Positions 16,954-24,135 of a stretch of 33,013 nt of DNA are shown piece after piece. The translations under genes were made by a program, and so were the position numbers. Positions within the stretch are counted from its first letter, which is position 1, and each line of letters starts with the position of its first letter. The notes beneath the pieces are model-generated. The model saw nothing but the letters and a program-made list of their open reading frames with translations, ran no database searches and was not told the origin of the DNA. This stretch comes from a virus. The stretch is taken from IMG/VR virus record IMGVR_UViG_3300017735_000051, positions 1 through 33,013 of that record; one strand, 5' to 3'.

Positions 16954-17421
16954 TTATATTAGTTCGTTATTATTTGTAGCTACCTTCTTGGTAACTGGAG
17001 AATTTTTTCCATGCTTGTTAGTTTTATCTGGATCAAGCGAGGAATCCGAAATGCAAAGTAAATTGCCCAATGCTCTTTTAAGGCTGTAAGATGCAGAGCT
17101 ACCTGTGATTTGAGCTTCATCCATACCGCGCTTTGTTTCTGGCTCCCGAGCGAATCCCACTGCACTAGCAAGATTTTCAGTGCCCTTAATTAAAGCAACG
17201 GTTGTTTTAAGATAAACTCTATCTTCGTAAACCGCTATCTCATCCCCAGATAAAAGGGCAACTTCGTATTTAGCCAAGATGGGCTTGACTGCTTCCAAAA
17301 TACTTTCGGCACTACGATAAGTGTAGTTACCAAAATTATTGCGTTGATCCTTGGGGGCTTTGAGTTCCGATTGGATCAGTTGTAGCAGGTTTTCCTGCTT
17401 TGGTTTTTTATTTTCTTCCAT
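16954..17421 (-). CDS. erf: ERF-family single-strand annealing recombinase
   Basis: This 155-residue protein contains NFGNYTYRSAESILEAVKP (about 29-47), VALIKGTENLASAVGFARE and MDEAQITGSSASYSLKRALG (about 100-119), the signature blocks of the ERF superfamily. These proteins anneal complementary single strands during phage recombination and genome circularisation. The C-terminal ~30 residues are a basic, disordered tail (TNKHGKNSPVTKKV). It sits 2 bases after the endonuclease VII gene and near a RecB-like nuclease, a typical exonuclease-annealase-resolvase set. Confidence 0.9.
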   Translation of the reverse strand: MEENKKPKQENLLQLIQSELKAPKDQRNNFGNYTYRSAESILEAVKPILAKYEVALLSGDEIAVYEDRVYLKTTVALIKGTENLASAVGFAREPETKRGMDEAQITGSSASYSLKRALGNLLCISDSSLDPDKTNKHGKNSPVTKKVATNNNELI

Positions 17422-17423
17422 AA

Positions 17424-17861
17424 TTATTGATTAGTAATTAATTTACGATACAAATCTGTGCGTTTTTTTGAGTTAGTGCAAGCTTTTATTTCACTTTTTT
17501 TTGCTCCTAGCTTCTTTAATGCAAACACTTGATCATTAACAACTAAGCGACCAAATCGTCCAGATAATTGCTTGAGACCCACGGGATGAAGAACATTTGT
17601 GCATTCTTTTTCCAGATAATCTGCCATGTTTCTAAGGATAGTTGGAAGGCTTTCGGAGGAACTTGTCCCAAATCTTCGGAAGCTATTTTCCACACGACCC
17701 AAGAACGTGTTGCCCTCCATGGATACCACACCTCTGACCATGCCAGTTTTGTGATCATGATCCACACAGGGCTTAAAGCATCCAGTCTGCATTATTGGAC
17801 ACTCCTTCGGTTGATTCTTTTTTCGGTATTGGGCTAATTGGGAATATTTTAGATACGTCAT
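17424..17861 (-). CDS. Recombination endonuclease VII family protein
   Basis: This 145-residue protein carries CPIMQTGCFKPCVDHDHKTG and MVRGVV followed by GNTFLGRVENSFRRFG, the core of the T4 gp49 Endonuclease_7 family, which cuts Holliday junctions and branched DNA before packaging. The DHDH and GN residues are kept. The two CxxC zinc pairs of the T4 enzyme are not (CPIM and SMEG in their places); I recall other phage members with this reduced form. The C-terminal half has the ILRNMADYLEKE helix. It overlaps the preceding gene by 89 bp. Confidence 0.85.
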   Translation of the reverse strand: MTYLKYSQLAQYRKKNQPKECPIMQTGCFKPCVDHDHKTGMVRGVVSMEGNTFLGRVENSFRRFGTSSSESLPTILRNMADYLEKECTNVLHPVGLKQLSGRFGRLVVNDQVFALKKLGAKKSEIKACTNSKKRTDLYRKLITNQ

Positions 17862-18048
17862 AATCTTCAGTGTTTAATACGCGAATCCTCATTCCACGTT
17901 TAGTTGTAAGTGTGTTTTGATTTTTTTTCTTACTTTTGCCAAAGGCAAATTTAAAAGCAGTTTTTTCATCCTTCGCTATTTTCCAACAGCAATAAGTTGA
18001 ATCTGAATCATCATCAAGATGTTTGTATGTAAACAAATACGCATTCAT
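17773..18048 (-). CDS. Unrecognised small protein
   Basis: I place the start at the ATG at 18048 (91 residues), where it overlaps the upstream stop as ATGA. The upstream ATG at 18072 would add eight residues. The sequence MNAYLFTYKHLDDDSDSTYC begins an alpha/beta-like protein with a basic middle (FGKSKKKNQNTL) and RGMRIRVLNTEDYDV. The last ~30 codons overlap the endonuclease VII gene in another frame, a long overlap even for a phage. No family is recognised. Confidence 0.7.
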   Translation of the reverse strand: MNAYLFTYKHLDDDSDSTYCCWKIAKDEKTAFKFAFGKSKKKNQNTLTTKRGMRIRVLNTEDYDVSKIFPISPIPKKESTEGVSNNADWML

Positions 18049-18803
18049 CGTGGGTTCATAAAATCCATCCAATATATTTCAGCAGTGAGCTTAAAACGCT
18101 CTATACCTTTTTGCATTTGTTTCCAAGTCCACTCCTTGTGGTAATGTTTTTTGCTTCCAATGTCTATGCACACACTTGTAATCCAAGGGAGATACTCTAA
18201 GTCCCACATTCTAGCTAGCATCCAACTTTCTATAGCTAACTGAGTGCAGTCTTTTTTTTCATAGAACTTACCTCCCCTGCCCTTGCAGTCCCTACACTTG
18301 TAGTCAGCCATGAAATATTTTCCGTCTGGCATTTTGCCCACGAAGTCCACGCTACCTGCTACCTGTATTTCTGGATCCCAAGCAACCATCTCTGCCTTGA
18401 TGGGTTCGATCTTATTATCCACTAGGAACTTAATGAAGGGTTCAGCCCAAGAGTCCCAATCGGTGTCCATAGTTGGAGTCCTCCCCTCTATCATATCATT
18501 CACATGGATTTCTAATCTATTGTGAACGGATGTGCCAAATTCAGACGCAGTTATTTCAGAGCCATCCACGGGGGATTCCCTCATTCCAAACTTGCGCCTA
18601 AATATTTCATCCATGTCCCATTCTTCTTCTGCTCTGGCTAATTCAACAAACTTGTTGGGAGTCCAGATTCCGTCCAAGAATGGATCCTTAATTATTCCCA
18701 TAACAGTTGTGACTGAGGGAAACGCATTTATTTTCTTGGCTTGGGAAGGAGTGTTGGCATTGGTCAAGAAGGGTTCATCCTTGCAGTCGTAGAAATGGCT
18801 CAC
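18045..18803 (-). CDS. RecB/Cas4-like PD-(D/E)XK exonuclease
   Basis: This 252-residue protein starts at GTG (GTGA overlap with the small gene before it). The motifs run in order: FGTSVHNRLE (His94), KAEMVAWD (Glu138), AGSVDFVGK (Asp153), YFMADYKCR (Asp167-Tyr-Lys169) and CTQLAIESWM (Gln188). They match the H, E, D, D/E-x-K and QxxxY-like series of the RecB nuclease family (PDDEXK_1). With ERF nearby, a 5'-3' exonuclease making single strands for annealing is the likely role. A CRDCKG pair at about 170-174 could add a metal site but lacks enough cysteines for a clear iron-sulphur cluster. Confidence 0.85.
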   Translation of the reverse strand: MSHFYDCKDEPFLTNANTPSQAKKINAFPSVTTVMGIIKDPFLDGIWTPNKFVELARAEEEWDMDEIFRRKFGMRESPVDGSEITASEFGTSVHNRLEIHVNDMIEGRTPTMDTDWDSWAEPFIKFLVDNKIEPIKAEMVAWDPEIQVAGSVDFVGKMPDGKYFMADYKCRDCKGRGGKFYEKKDCTQLAIESWMLARMWDLEYLPWITSVCIDIGSKKHYHKEWTWKQMQKGIERFKLTAEIYWMDFMNPR

Positions 18804-18979
18804 CTTGATGCCCTTTCCGCTATGCCATTTTTCAAGTAAGACTTTTCTGCCTGTAGCTTATGACGTTGCTCTTGCATTCTATCTATCTTGTGAGAAAGGA
18901 TTCTGGATTCTGTGCGAATCATTTCAATCCTTGTTTGTGCTCTTTCGATTAGGTCTTCTATTTTTTCTTTTTTTTCCAT
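18800..18979 (-). CDS. Short coiled-coil protein
   Basis: The 59-residue frame starts at the ATG at 18979 and stops at TGA 18802-18800, inside the GTGA that starts the exonuclease gene. The sequence is almost entirely charged helix (MEKKEKIEDLIERAQTRIEM, then KIDRMQEQRHKLQAEK), consistent with a coiled coil. Tight coupling on both sides (2 bases from the replication gene upstream) supports it as real. No family is recognised. Confidence 0.75.
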   Translation of the reverse strand: MEKKEKIEDLIERAQTRIEMIRTESRILSHKIDRMQEQRHKLQAEKSYLKNGIAERASR

Positions 18980-18981
18980 AA

Positions 18982-19419
18982 TTAAAAAGGATCCGTTGTT
19001 ATAATATTATTATCTAATGGTATTGGTGTTGCAGTTTTGCAATTGGTTATCGCAGTTTTGTAATTGGGTTTTACAGAATTGCGAATGGCTTTTTTCCAGT
19101 AGGAACTCGCCTTTGCTTCACGCATGGAATCATTTGAAAGAGAATACCAACGAGTCTTATCATAAGCTCTTCTATTGAACGAGTTAGAAACCAAAGCACC
19201 CTTCTTTTCGAGAGACTTGAGTGACCTCCATACCTGTTCATAAGAAAAGCATTTGAAAGTGCTTCTCCAACCTTCTCTTGAGTTAAATGTCCAGTGCTTC
19301 CCCAAGTGAAGATTTCTTCCATCCTTCTCATTGAGAAGAACATAGAATATAATCTTGTGAAGCACGATGGCTTCCTTGAGTCCGTATCTGGATGCGTGAT
19401 CTTCATCGAACATTTGCAT
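18982..19419 (-). CDS. Winged-helix replication protein (initiator-like)
   Basis: From the ATG at 19419 the product has 145 residues; a frame open to 19494 would overlap the upstream gene by 92 bp, so the later start is preferred (GAAGAAGAAAAAGAC leader). The N-terminal domain resembles winged-helix replication proteins: HASRYGLKEAIVLHKIIFYV, then WTFNSREGWRSTF, FSYEQVWRSLKSLEKKGAL and TRWYSLS. The C-terminal ~35 residues contain a 7-residue repeat (IRNSV / KPNYKTA / ITNCKTA) whose DNA forms a 21-bp repeat array, an arrangement like an origin inside an initiator gene, as in lambda O. The role is inferred. Confidence 0.7.
   Translation of the reverse strand: MQMFDEDHASRYGLKEAIVLHKIIFYVLLNEKDGRNLHLGKHWTFNSREGWRSTFKCFSYEQVWRSLKSLEKKGALVSNSFNRRAYDKTRWYSLSNDSMREAKASSYWKKAIRNSVKPNYKTAITNCKTATPIPLDNNIITTDPF
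19015..19093 (+). repeat. 21-bp repeat array A (iteron-like) inside the replication gene
   Basis: Three units start at exactly 21-bp spacing, at 19031, 19052 and 19073. They begin GCAGTTTTGCAATTGG, GCAGTTTTGTAATTGG and ACAGAATTGCGAATGG. A flank TAATGGTATTGGTGTT precedes them. A related array with the same flank lies at 24975-25067 and a single unit at 20284. The units contain the palindrome CAATTG. Exact spacing of two helical turns is what iterons or cooperative operators show. Confidence 0.8.
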
Positions 19420-19684
19420 TGTCTTTTTCTTCTTCTCGGTTATGGCAGTCCATATCCATAAGAAACCATATGCCCTCCACGATACTTTTACCATCCAACC
19501 AAGGGAACTTGGCTAGCTCTTGCTCTGCGGAAAACTTTCCCACTCTTCGTGTGTAATGGATCTCTCCATCACCCTCGACAGGGAGTCCCATTGTGTGCCA
19601 AGATATTTGATTATCTATGATGAAGTCCACAACTTCCTCAGCGGAATATGTCTTTGCAGTAATCATTTTTTGATAGCTTCCCAT
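19403..19684 (-). CDS. Unrecognised small protein
   Basis: This 93-residue acidic protein is joined to its upstream gene by TAATG at 19684; an internal ATG at 19666 (MITAKTY) is an alternative start. It contains YSAEEVVDFIIDNQISWHTM, a two-helix segment, and GEIHYTRRVGKF. The end reaches 16 bases into the replication protein gene. No family is recognised; position suggests an early replication-block function. Confidence 0.7.
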   Translation of the reverse strand: MGSYQKMITAKTYSAEEVVDFIIDNQISWHTMGLPVEGDGEIHYTRRVGKFSAEQELAKFPWLDGKSIVEGIWFLMDMDCHNREEEKDNANVR

Positions 19685-20013
19685 TATGATTCAACCACTT
19701 CCTCAATGGCGTTTGTGATTGAATACCAGTTTATTCCGAACTCAGCGTCGTGCTCGCTCTCCAAGAATCTCAATACTTCTCTAGCTTGCTCAACTGTTAT
19801 AGATTTGCCCATGCCTTCTTCAGCGTGAGACACAACATCCTCCGTAGTCCATACAACATCGCATACGTCAGGATCCCCTGATTGAAAGAATCTTGGAGTC
19901 CTCTCGACAACTTGCATTGCGGATGTTATCTCTTTCTGGAGTATATCGCAATCCTTGGCTTGGTGATCAAGCTCTTGCAATATTGAGTATGCGTTTTGAT
20001 TTGTTATTTTCAT
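19684..20013 (-). CDS. Conserved-looking phage protein, unknown function
   Basis: This 109-residue acidic helical protein has VEQAREVLRFLESEHDAEFG followed by INWYSITNAIEEV, a C-terminal block I recall from other phage hypothetical proteins. The AT-rich leader has AAAAAGGAATAAAA before ATG, a modest ribosome site. It overlaps the next gene by TAATG. No function is established. Confidence 0.75.
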   Translation of the reverse strand: MKITNQNAYSILQELDHQAKDCDILQKEITSAMQVVERTPRFFQSGDPDVCDVVWTTEDVVSHAEEGMGKSITVEQAREVLRFLESEHDAEFGINWYSITNAIEEVVES

Positions 20014-20041
20014 TTTTATTCCTTTTTTATTTTGTTATTAT

Positions 20042-20269
20042 TTATGAGAAATTGTATCTCCAAGTTGCATTTAAGTCTGGAGCAAAAAACTCTTCAATGC
20101 CTCGGTTGTTATCATATACTGTAACTATATCTCCGATGTTACCCTCGTTGACATTATCGGCTAAGTCCTGCCTATCCTTCTCAAACATTTCCCAAGAGGA
20201 TTCACATGGGTAAACTGTCCCAAGATTCACGGCTTGGGCGAGCGGGTATTCATTGCGTTTATCTTTCAT
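20042..20269 (-). CDS. Small unrecognised protein, first gene of the replication transcript
   Basis: This 75-residue protein contains ESSWEMFEKDRQDLADN, IGDIVTVYDNN and a C-terminal ATWRYNF, an alpha/beta pattern without a recognised family. It is the first gene after the terminator at 20380 and lies 8 bases after a weak promoter candidate whose spacer is a 21-bp repeat unit. It is therefore a candidate early regulatory or host-interaction gene, inferred from position alone. Confidence 0.7.
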   Translation of the reverse strand: MKDKRNEYPLAQAVNLGTVYPCESSWEMFEKDRQDLADNVNEGNIGDIVTVYDNNRGIEEFFAPDLNATWRYNFS

Positions 20270-20277
20270 ATGTGCCT

Positions 20278-20306
20278 AGGTTTGCAGTTTTGCAATTGGG
20301 TGTCAA
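20278..20306 (-). promoter_or_regulatory. Single 21-bp repeat unit inside a promoter-like site
   Basis: On the minus strand, a perfect -35 box TTGACA (20306-20301) is followed by 17 bases that are one repeat unit (20300-20284, same core as arrays A and B). A poor -10 candidate (AAACCT) lies 8 bases before the ATG at 20269. A repeat unit filling the spacer would put a bound protein directly on the promoter, as in an operator. The -10 match is weak, so the promoter is tentative while the repeat unit is clear. Confidence 0.45.
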
Positions 20307-20379
20307 GGGTTTTGTGTAAAAATGTTAGGAGCGGAGTTTGTCCATAGTAGGGGATCGCAGATTTTTTGGGGGCGGGCAC

Positions 20380-20410
20380 AAAAAAAGCCCACACCCCGAA
20401 GAGTGTGAGC
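20380..20410 (-). terminator. Strong intrinsic terminator with UUCG loop
   Basis: Read on the minus strand, GCTCACACTC (20410-20401) pairs with GGGTGTGGGC (20396-20387), with G-T wobbles, around a TTCG tetraloop. Seven T residues (20386-20380) follow. It lies 12 bases after the 64-residue gene and ends the lysin/AAA+/VWA transcript, separating it from the replication genes. The stretch 20270-20422 holds this terminator and the repeat unit but no supported gene. Confidence 0.9.
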
Positions 20411-20422
20411 TGTGAGCTGTGA

Positions 20423-20617
20423 TTAAGTGAAAGAGCAAACGCTGACCATGGATAAGTGTTTCCATTCGTCTTCGTTAACATCTTCATATAGATCGACCTG
20501 TAAGTTTTTATACTGTCTAGCCAATTTAATTTGAGTTTTTTCGGATTCCTTCAGAGAATTGGAGCGAACAACTTTATTCCCTCCATGATTTACAGTAACT
20601 ATATATTTATATTTCAT
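20423..20617 (-). CDS. Unrecognised small protein at the end of the AAA+/VWA module
   Basis: This 64-residue protein begins MKYKYIVTVNHGGNKVVRS and continues with a charged helix (KESEKTQIKLARQYK) and an acidic end (EDVNEDEWKHL), a beta-alpha-beta-like pattern. The start context is AAAACCAATG, the same ACCAATGA form used by three other genes of this module, without Shine-Dalgarno. It lies just before a strong terminator and is the last gene of the transcript. No family is recognised. Confidence 0.7.
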   Translation of the reverse strand: MKYKYIVTVNHGGNKVVRSNSLKESEKTQIKLARQYKNLQVDLYEDVNEDEWKHLSMVSVCSFT

Positions 20618-20628
20618 TGGTTTTATTT

Positions 20629-21063
20629 TTATTTGTAGAAGATATGTCTGCCTATCTTAGAAGTGATCTTCATGTGTTTATTCCAGTATGGGTTGCAGTA
20701 ATCTGCATGGTAGTGGTCTGCGCCATCAGTGAAGTTGGTTGCAGTGTCCATAGTGATTAGAAAAGCCTCACCCCATTTGGGATGAGACTTGGCTTTGGCT
20801 ATCTGTCTGGCTATCTGCACACCATTCCAACATGAGAATTGGTATGGCTGAAGACAAACGTCGCGCTTGGACATCTTGCGCTTGGATGATCGATTAACGA
20901 TTACCTCGTGCACTGCTTCCATGGCTCCCGCAGAGGATTCGCCACCCGCTTCCAATATAATGGTAGCGATGACGATCTCTGATGAAGTCTGAGCTGGTGA
21001 TATAAGAACTGATGCCAGCAGTAGAATCGCGCAGTAGATTACTATTTCAATATAATGATCCAT
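20629..21063 (-). CDS. SleB-type cell wall hydrolase (lysin)
   Basis: This 144-residue protein has an N-terminal hydrophobic segment (residues about 5-22, IEIVIYCAILLLASVLIS), suited to a signal-anchor or cleavable export signal. It is followed by the Hydrolase_2/SleB core: IATIILEAGGESSAGAMEAV with the catalytic-type Glu at 38, VCLQPYQFSCWNG, and NFTDGADHYHADYC, PYWNKHM and IGRHIFY. Such enzymes cleave peptidoglycan glycan strands. With the N-terminal segment it may act as an exported or SAR-like endolysin. AAAGGATTAATACA precedes ATG. It sits directly after the VWA gene, an unusual place for lysis. Confidence 0.88.
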   Translation of the reverse strand: MDHYIEIVIYCAILLLASVLISPAQTSSEIVIATIILEAGGESSAGAMEAVHEVIVNRSSKRKMSKRDVCLQPYQFSCWNGVQIARQIAKAKSHPKWGEAFLITMDTATNFTDGADHYHADYCNPYWNKHMKITSKIGRHIFYK

Positions 21064-21067
21064 TGTA

Positions 21068-22579
21068 TTAATCCTTTAGAACCTCTCGCATAAGTCTGCG
21101 AGCTAGCTCAGTTGCATCCTGTGCGATCACACTGCGAGCAAAGTGATCATTCATGCGTCTGCGACCATGATCCAGATAGCGGTCATTGGGTTCGATGTAG
21201 GTCGCAATCGTGTTCAGACCCATGTTGCGATATTGCTGAATATCAATGTCTCTATCATTCAAGCAGGAGTCAGTGAAGACCACTGAAGTTGTGCATCGTT
21301 TGATTACTGGCATCCATCGCTTGAAGCAGTCCATGATACCCTCGCCACATCCATCTACCTCTAAGCAATTGATCCACTCATTTGACTGATTGGTAATGCG
21401 CTTGGATACATTGCGACCAGAGCGATGATCGACTTGAGTAAGCAGGATTTCAAGATCAATCTTGTTTTGCTTGGCTAGTTGTCTGAATGCTAGGATGAAC
21501 TCCTTGCCACCATGCACTCCATATGTGTCTTGCATCGATCCACTTGTGTCCACAATGAGCGCAACACTGCGCTTGCCGTTTGTGCGTCCACGATTTAAGA
21601 ATGATCGCTCACTACCTTGCATCGCTTGACTGGCGTGCAGTCTATTGCCATTTGATGATAAGCGATTCTTTACGACCTTTGCATTCTGAATCACTGCGTC
21701 CATTGCTCTAGCGATTCTGGATATCTGCGAATCATTCATGCTCCTCGTTTCCTGTCCCCAAGTTTTTCGCTCTTGATGCGGCATGGTATCATCTCCTGCT
21801 TGAGGAGTGGGTTCAGTGTCCCCAGAATTATCATTGGGATCAGCTTTGCCATTGATTGTAGTGTCGTGCGTTTCCTTGGGCACTTCTTTTCCAAAGATTG
21901 CGATCCACTCCATGAGCACTGGAATCAAATCCATCGAAGTCTGGCAAGCGATTGCTCTGCGATAGAAGTCTAGGATGACCAGTCTGGTCTTCTTGTCTTT
22001 ACCCTTGTATCGCACTTCATCTGCGCCTGTCCACTTGGGCACATATGCACTAGCCTGCTTTTTGATACCTGCTTCATTGGTTTTGATCGCCCATAGTAGC
22101 GAGCTTGCGACATTGTATCGCTCTGCTACATCTTGGAAGTTTACCCATCTGAATGCGCCATCTCCATCGATGCGAGTTGCGCTATCGAATTCAATGCGAG
22201 CATCTTCAAATAGATTCCATAAGCGAAAAGGAATTCCATTTGTAGCGCAAGCATCGCTCACATTGTTAGTGCGATCAGTGCAGATGCCATGCTCTGTCTC
22301 ATGGCGAATCACTGCTTGAATGAATAACTTCATCTTGCGCTCGCAAGCATTGGTAGACGCATTTGCAATCTTCCCAAGCGATGTTCCGCACTTGATGTGG
22401 TGTTTATCCTTTGCATGATCGAATGACCAACAAGCAGTGGGTATCGTGCTGTCCACTTCCCAGATCAGACTCTTGCCTGTGACCTTCATCATCCGTTTGA
22501 GAACGCCACCTTTTTGCGTAGCGGTAATGTTGCGCTTGCAGAAGCGAAACGCTTTTTCGATTACTGTTCTTATATTCAT
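21068..22579 (-). CDS. CobT-like VWA protein with HExxH metallopeptidase-type motif
   Basis: This 503-residue protein has two recognisable parts. Residues about 85-131 hold IRHETEHGICTDR (H93-E94-x-x-H97) and WNLFEDARIEF (E125-D126...E130), a gluzincin-like pair seen in CobT-like and related VWA proteins. Residues about 338-495 form a VWA domain with MIDAS motif VDTSGSM (D344-T-S-G-S348) and VVFTDS. The middle (about 230-290) is a disordered acidic, polar linker. It pairs with the AAA+ ATPase encoded 27 bases upstream, as MoxR/VWA, NorQ/NorD and CobS/CobT pairs do. These remodel or insert metals into targets. The phage target is unknown, and peptidase activity is inferred. Confidence 0.8.
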   Translation of the reverse strand: MNIRTVIEKAFRFCKRNITATQKGGVLKRMMKVTGKSLIWEVDSTIPTACWSFDHAKDKHHIKCGTSLGKIANASTNACERKMKLFIQAVIRHETEHGICTDRTNNVSDACATNGIPFRLWNLFEDARIEFDSATRIDGDGAFRWVNFQDVAERYNVASSLLWAIKTNEAGIKKQASAYVPKWTGADEVRYKGKDKKTRLVILDFYRRAIACQTSMDLIPVLMEWIAIFGKEVPKETHDTTINGKADPNDNSGDTEPTPQAGDDTMPHQERKTWGQETRSMNDSQISRIARAMDAVIQNAKVVKNRLSSNGNRLHASQAMQGSERSFLNRGRTNGKRSVALIVDTSGSMQDTYGVHGGKEFILAFRQLAKQNKIDLEILLTQVDHRSGRNVSKRITNQSNEWINCLEVDGCGEGIMDCFKRWMPVIKRCTTSVVFTDSCLNDRDIDIQQYRNMGLNTIATYIEPNDRYLDHGRRRMNDHFARSVIAQDATELARRLMREVLKD

Positions 22580-22606
22580 TGGTTTACTTTCTATTTGGTT
22601 ATTAAT
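22577..22606 (-). promoter_or_regulatory. Repeated leader, copy 1 (before the VWA gene)
   Basis: On the minus strand the 27-bp gap between the ATPase stop and the VWA start reads ATTAATAACC ... AAACCAATGA. Copies 2 and 3 share the ATTAAYAAC beginning, an A/T-rich middle and the ACCAATGA end. No Shine-Dalgarno site is present, so the element may be the translation signal itself. Confidence 0.55.
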
Positions 22607-23704
22607 TTATGCAAGGATTCCTGCGAGTTGCTTCACTCCATTCTCACTGTCTTCGATGATATCCCCAGTGTCAGAATTCCACATGAGCATTCCATCAGTG
22701 CCATTCTGAACGATCCAATCGCGCACACTTGCATCAGTTGCATCCTTTGCATGTCTGCATCCGCGAACCAAATCTCTGATACTGAACGGCTTCTGCAATT
22801 GACCAGTGCCGAACATCTTTCTGGATTCTCCCATGGCTTCAGCAAATCGCTCTGCAAGTTGCTCTTCATCTGCGATTCCGTATTTACCTGCGACACCCTC
22901 AGCGATTGCTTTGATTGTGTCTTTACTGTAGCGAACATGCTTGAACAAGAAACGATCCATGAATGCCTCTGGTGGTTGAATGCTCGACAGATTGGTAGCG
23001 CACACAATGTGCAGATTGTCTGCGTTGCATTCCAACTGCTCCAGAACGCCATCCTCGTTTTGCTTGGTAGTAAGCTTGTAGACCAATTGACCAGACGCAT
23101 CTGGTTGTGGAGCTAAGAATGCGAGCATGGCTTCCATGGTCACAGGAGACATTCTGAAGACTTCATCCATAAAGAATAAAGTGCTCTTGCCTTCACTTGC
23201 AGAGCGCACTGCTTGCGTCAGCAGACCATCGGTAGTAATGAATCCACCTTCCTTTTTCGGTGTGCAGTTTCCAAGCAACATAGACCATTCGTCCATGTCC
23301 CCAGAGCATCCATGAGTAATGAATTCATCGTAGGATTCGCCCAGTAATGTAACACTGTAGGATTTGCCGTAGGATGGTGGAGCACTGACGCAGAGCATCG
23401 TAGGATTATCTTTTCCTGCTTCGTAGTATGGCGCAATCAAATCCAATATTGGCGTAGTGCCAGACGCAATTGCAGATGCCAGTGGCAATCGATTGGTCGT
23501 GCTTGGAGCCATGGCTTCAGCGATCTTCTCTAGTGTTTCAGACAGTGGCGATAGATTGTCCACTCTCTCATTCAACTTCTCCATGCTTGGTAGAACGTCT
23601 GCATTCAGCACATCGCGCACTATTTCCTGCACTTGGTCTGAATCGATGTTTGTCTTTCCACCCAGTAATATGTTGAGTGCTTCCTCTTTGCTTATGTTAT
23701 TCAT
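22607..23704 (-). CDS. MoxR/CobS-like AAA+ ATPase
   Basis: This 365-residue protein carries Walker A APPSYGKS (108-115), Walker B TLFFMDEVFRM (Asp180, Glu181), sensor-1 IVCATN (Asn238) and an Arg-finger-like FMDRFLF (Arg251). It also has FSIRDLVRGCRHAKD near the C-terminus. The pattern GFITTDGLLTQAVR before Walker B is typical of the MoxR/CobS group. The N-terminal ~85 residues are a helical, module-specific segment. Members hexamerise and work with a VWA partner, which is the next gene here. Marine phages often carry cobS annotations, but no cobalamin gene is near, so a chaperone or remodelling role is more likely. Confidence 0.85.
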   Translation of the reverse strand: MNNISKEEALNILLGGKTNIDSDQVQEIVRDVLNADVLPSMEKLNERVDNLSPLSETLEKIAEAMAPSTTNRLPLASAIASGTTPILDLIAPYYEAGKDNPTMLCVSAPPSYGKSYSVTLLGESYDEFITHGCSGDMDEWSMLLGNCTPKKEGGFITTDGLLTQAVRSASEGKSTLFFMDEVFRMSPVTMEAMLAFLAPQPDASGQLVYKLTTKQNEDGVLEQLECNADNLHIVCATNLSSIQPPEAFMDRFLFKHVRYSKDTIKAIAEGVAGKYGIADEEQLAERFAEAMGESRKMFGTGQLQKPFSIRDLVRGCRHAKDATDASVRDWIVQNGTDGMLMWNSDTGDIIEDSENGVKQLAGILA

Positions 23705-23754
23705 TGGTATGTATTTATATATGTGTTATTAATTGCTGATGGTCTCATCAGTGA
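23702..23754 (-). promoter_or_regulatory. Repeated leader, copy 2 (before the AAA+ gene)
   Basis: Read on the minus strand it runs TCACTGATGA ... ATTAATAAC ... ATACATACCAATGA. It is clearly related to the segment before the 98-residue gene over ~50 bases, including TCACTGATGA about 45 bases upstream. The 90-bp gap to the upstream gene also holds a 6-bp hairpin (ACAGGC-ATT-GCCTGT, 23770-23784) with no T-run. Confidence 0.65.
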
Positions 23755-23794
23755 TGCAGATAGCATCAGACAGGCATTGCCTGTTTCGACCTTG

Positions 23795-24091
23795 TTATAC
23801 ACCTTGGTATCGGCTAGCTGACTTTCTCACCCTCTCCACTTCAGTGCTTGGATTCCATCCCTCAACATGGGATTCGTGATTCATTTCATCAATGCAACAG
23901 GATGCGGTATTATCCCAACGTCGAGTGAACACAGAGTGGTATCTCCATCCATCACCCATCGCTGAATGACAGAAACTTACATCTGCTCTTTTCGTGCTGA
24001 AGTCTGAGATGTCGACCACTTGGTAGCCTAAGATGGATAGTTGCTTGATTCTAGCATTAATGGCGTTAAGCATTTCGTTTGTTTTGGTCAT
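23795..24091 (-). CDS. Unrecognised 98-residue protein in the AAA+/VWA module
   Basis: The N-terminal helix MTKTNEMLNAINARIKQLSI is followed by a mixed domain with YQVVDISDFSTKRADVSF, GDGWRYHSVFTRRWDN and two adjacent cysteines (SCCIDEMNHES). The start uses the ACATACCAATGA leader shared with the ATPase gene. Gene order suggests co-expression with the ATPase and VWA proteins. No family is recognised. Confidence 0.65.
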   Translation of the reverse strand: MTKTNEMLNAINARIKQLSILGYQVVDISDFSTKRADVSFCHSAMGDGWRYHSVFTRRWDNTASCCIDEMNHESHVEGWNPSTEVERVRKSASRYQGV

Positions 24092-24135
24092 TGGTATGTA
24101 TCTATATGGTTGTTAATGGCTTGTATCATCAGTGA
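24089..24135 (-). promoter_or_regulatory. Repeated leader, copy 3 (before the 98-residue gene)
   Basis: Read on the minus strand it runs TCACTGATGA ... ATTAACAACCATATAGATACA ... ACCAATGA (parts shown), matching copy 2 over ~47 bases. In both copies one frame ends in similar residues (AINN...TYQ then TGA overlapping the ATG). It could therefore be a short leader peptide coupled to the next gene, a conserved RNA element, or a by-product of gene duplication. Confidence 0.6.

Noticed and set aside
20266-20487. Minus-strand 73-codon frame
   Set aside because: It overlaps the terminator, the repeat unit and the 64-residue gene in another frame and has no family-like pattern.
22514-23116. Plus-strand 200-codon frame opposite the AAA+ and VWA genes
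   Set aside because: It is fully antisense to two genes with clear motifs and is Cys/Ser/Leu-rich, a shadow frame.
22607-23704. Annotation as cobS of cobalamin biosynthesis
   Set aside because: The similarity is to the wider MoxR/CobS AAA+ group, and no cobalamin gene other than the VWA partner is near, so the metabolic name would over-claim.
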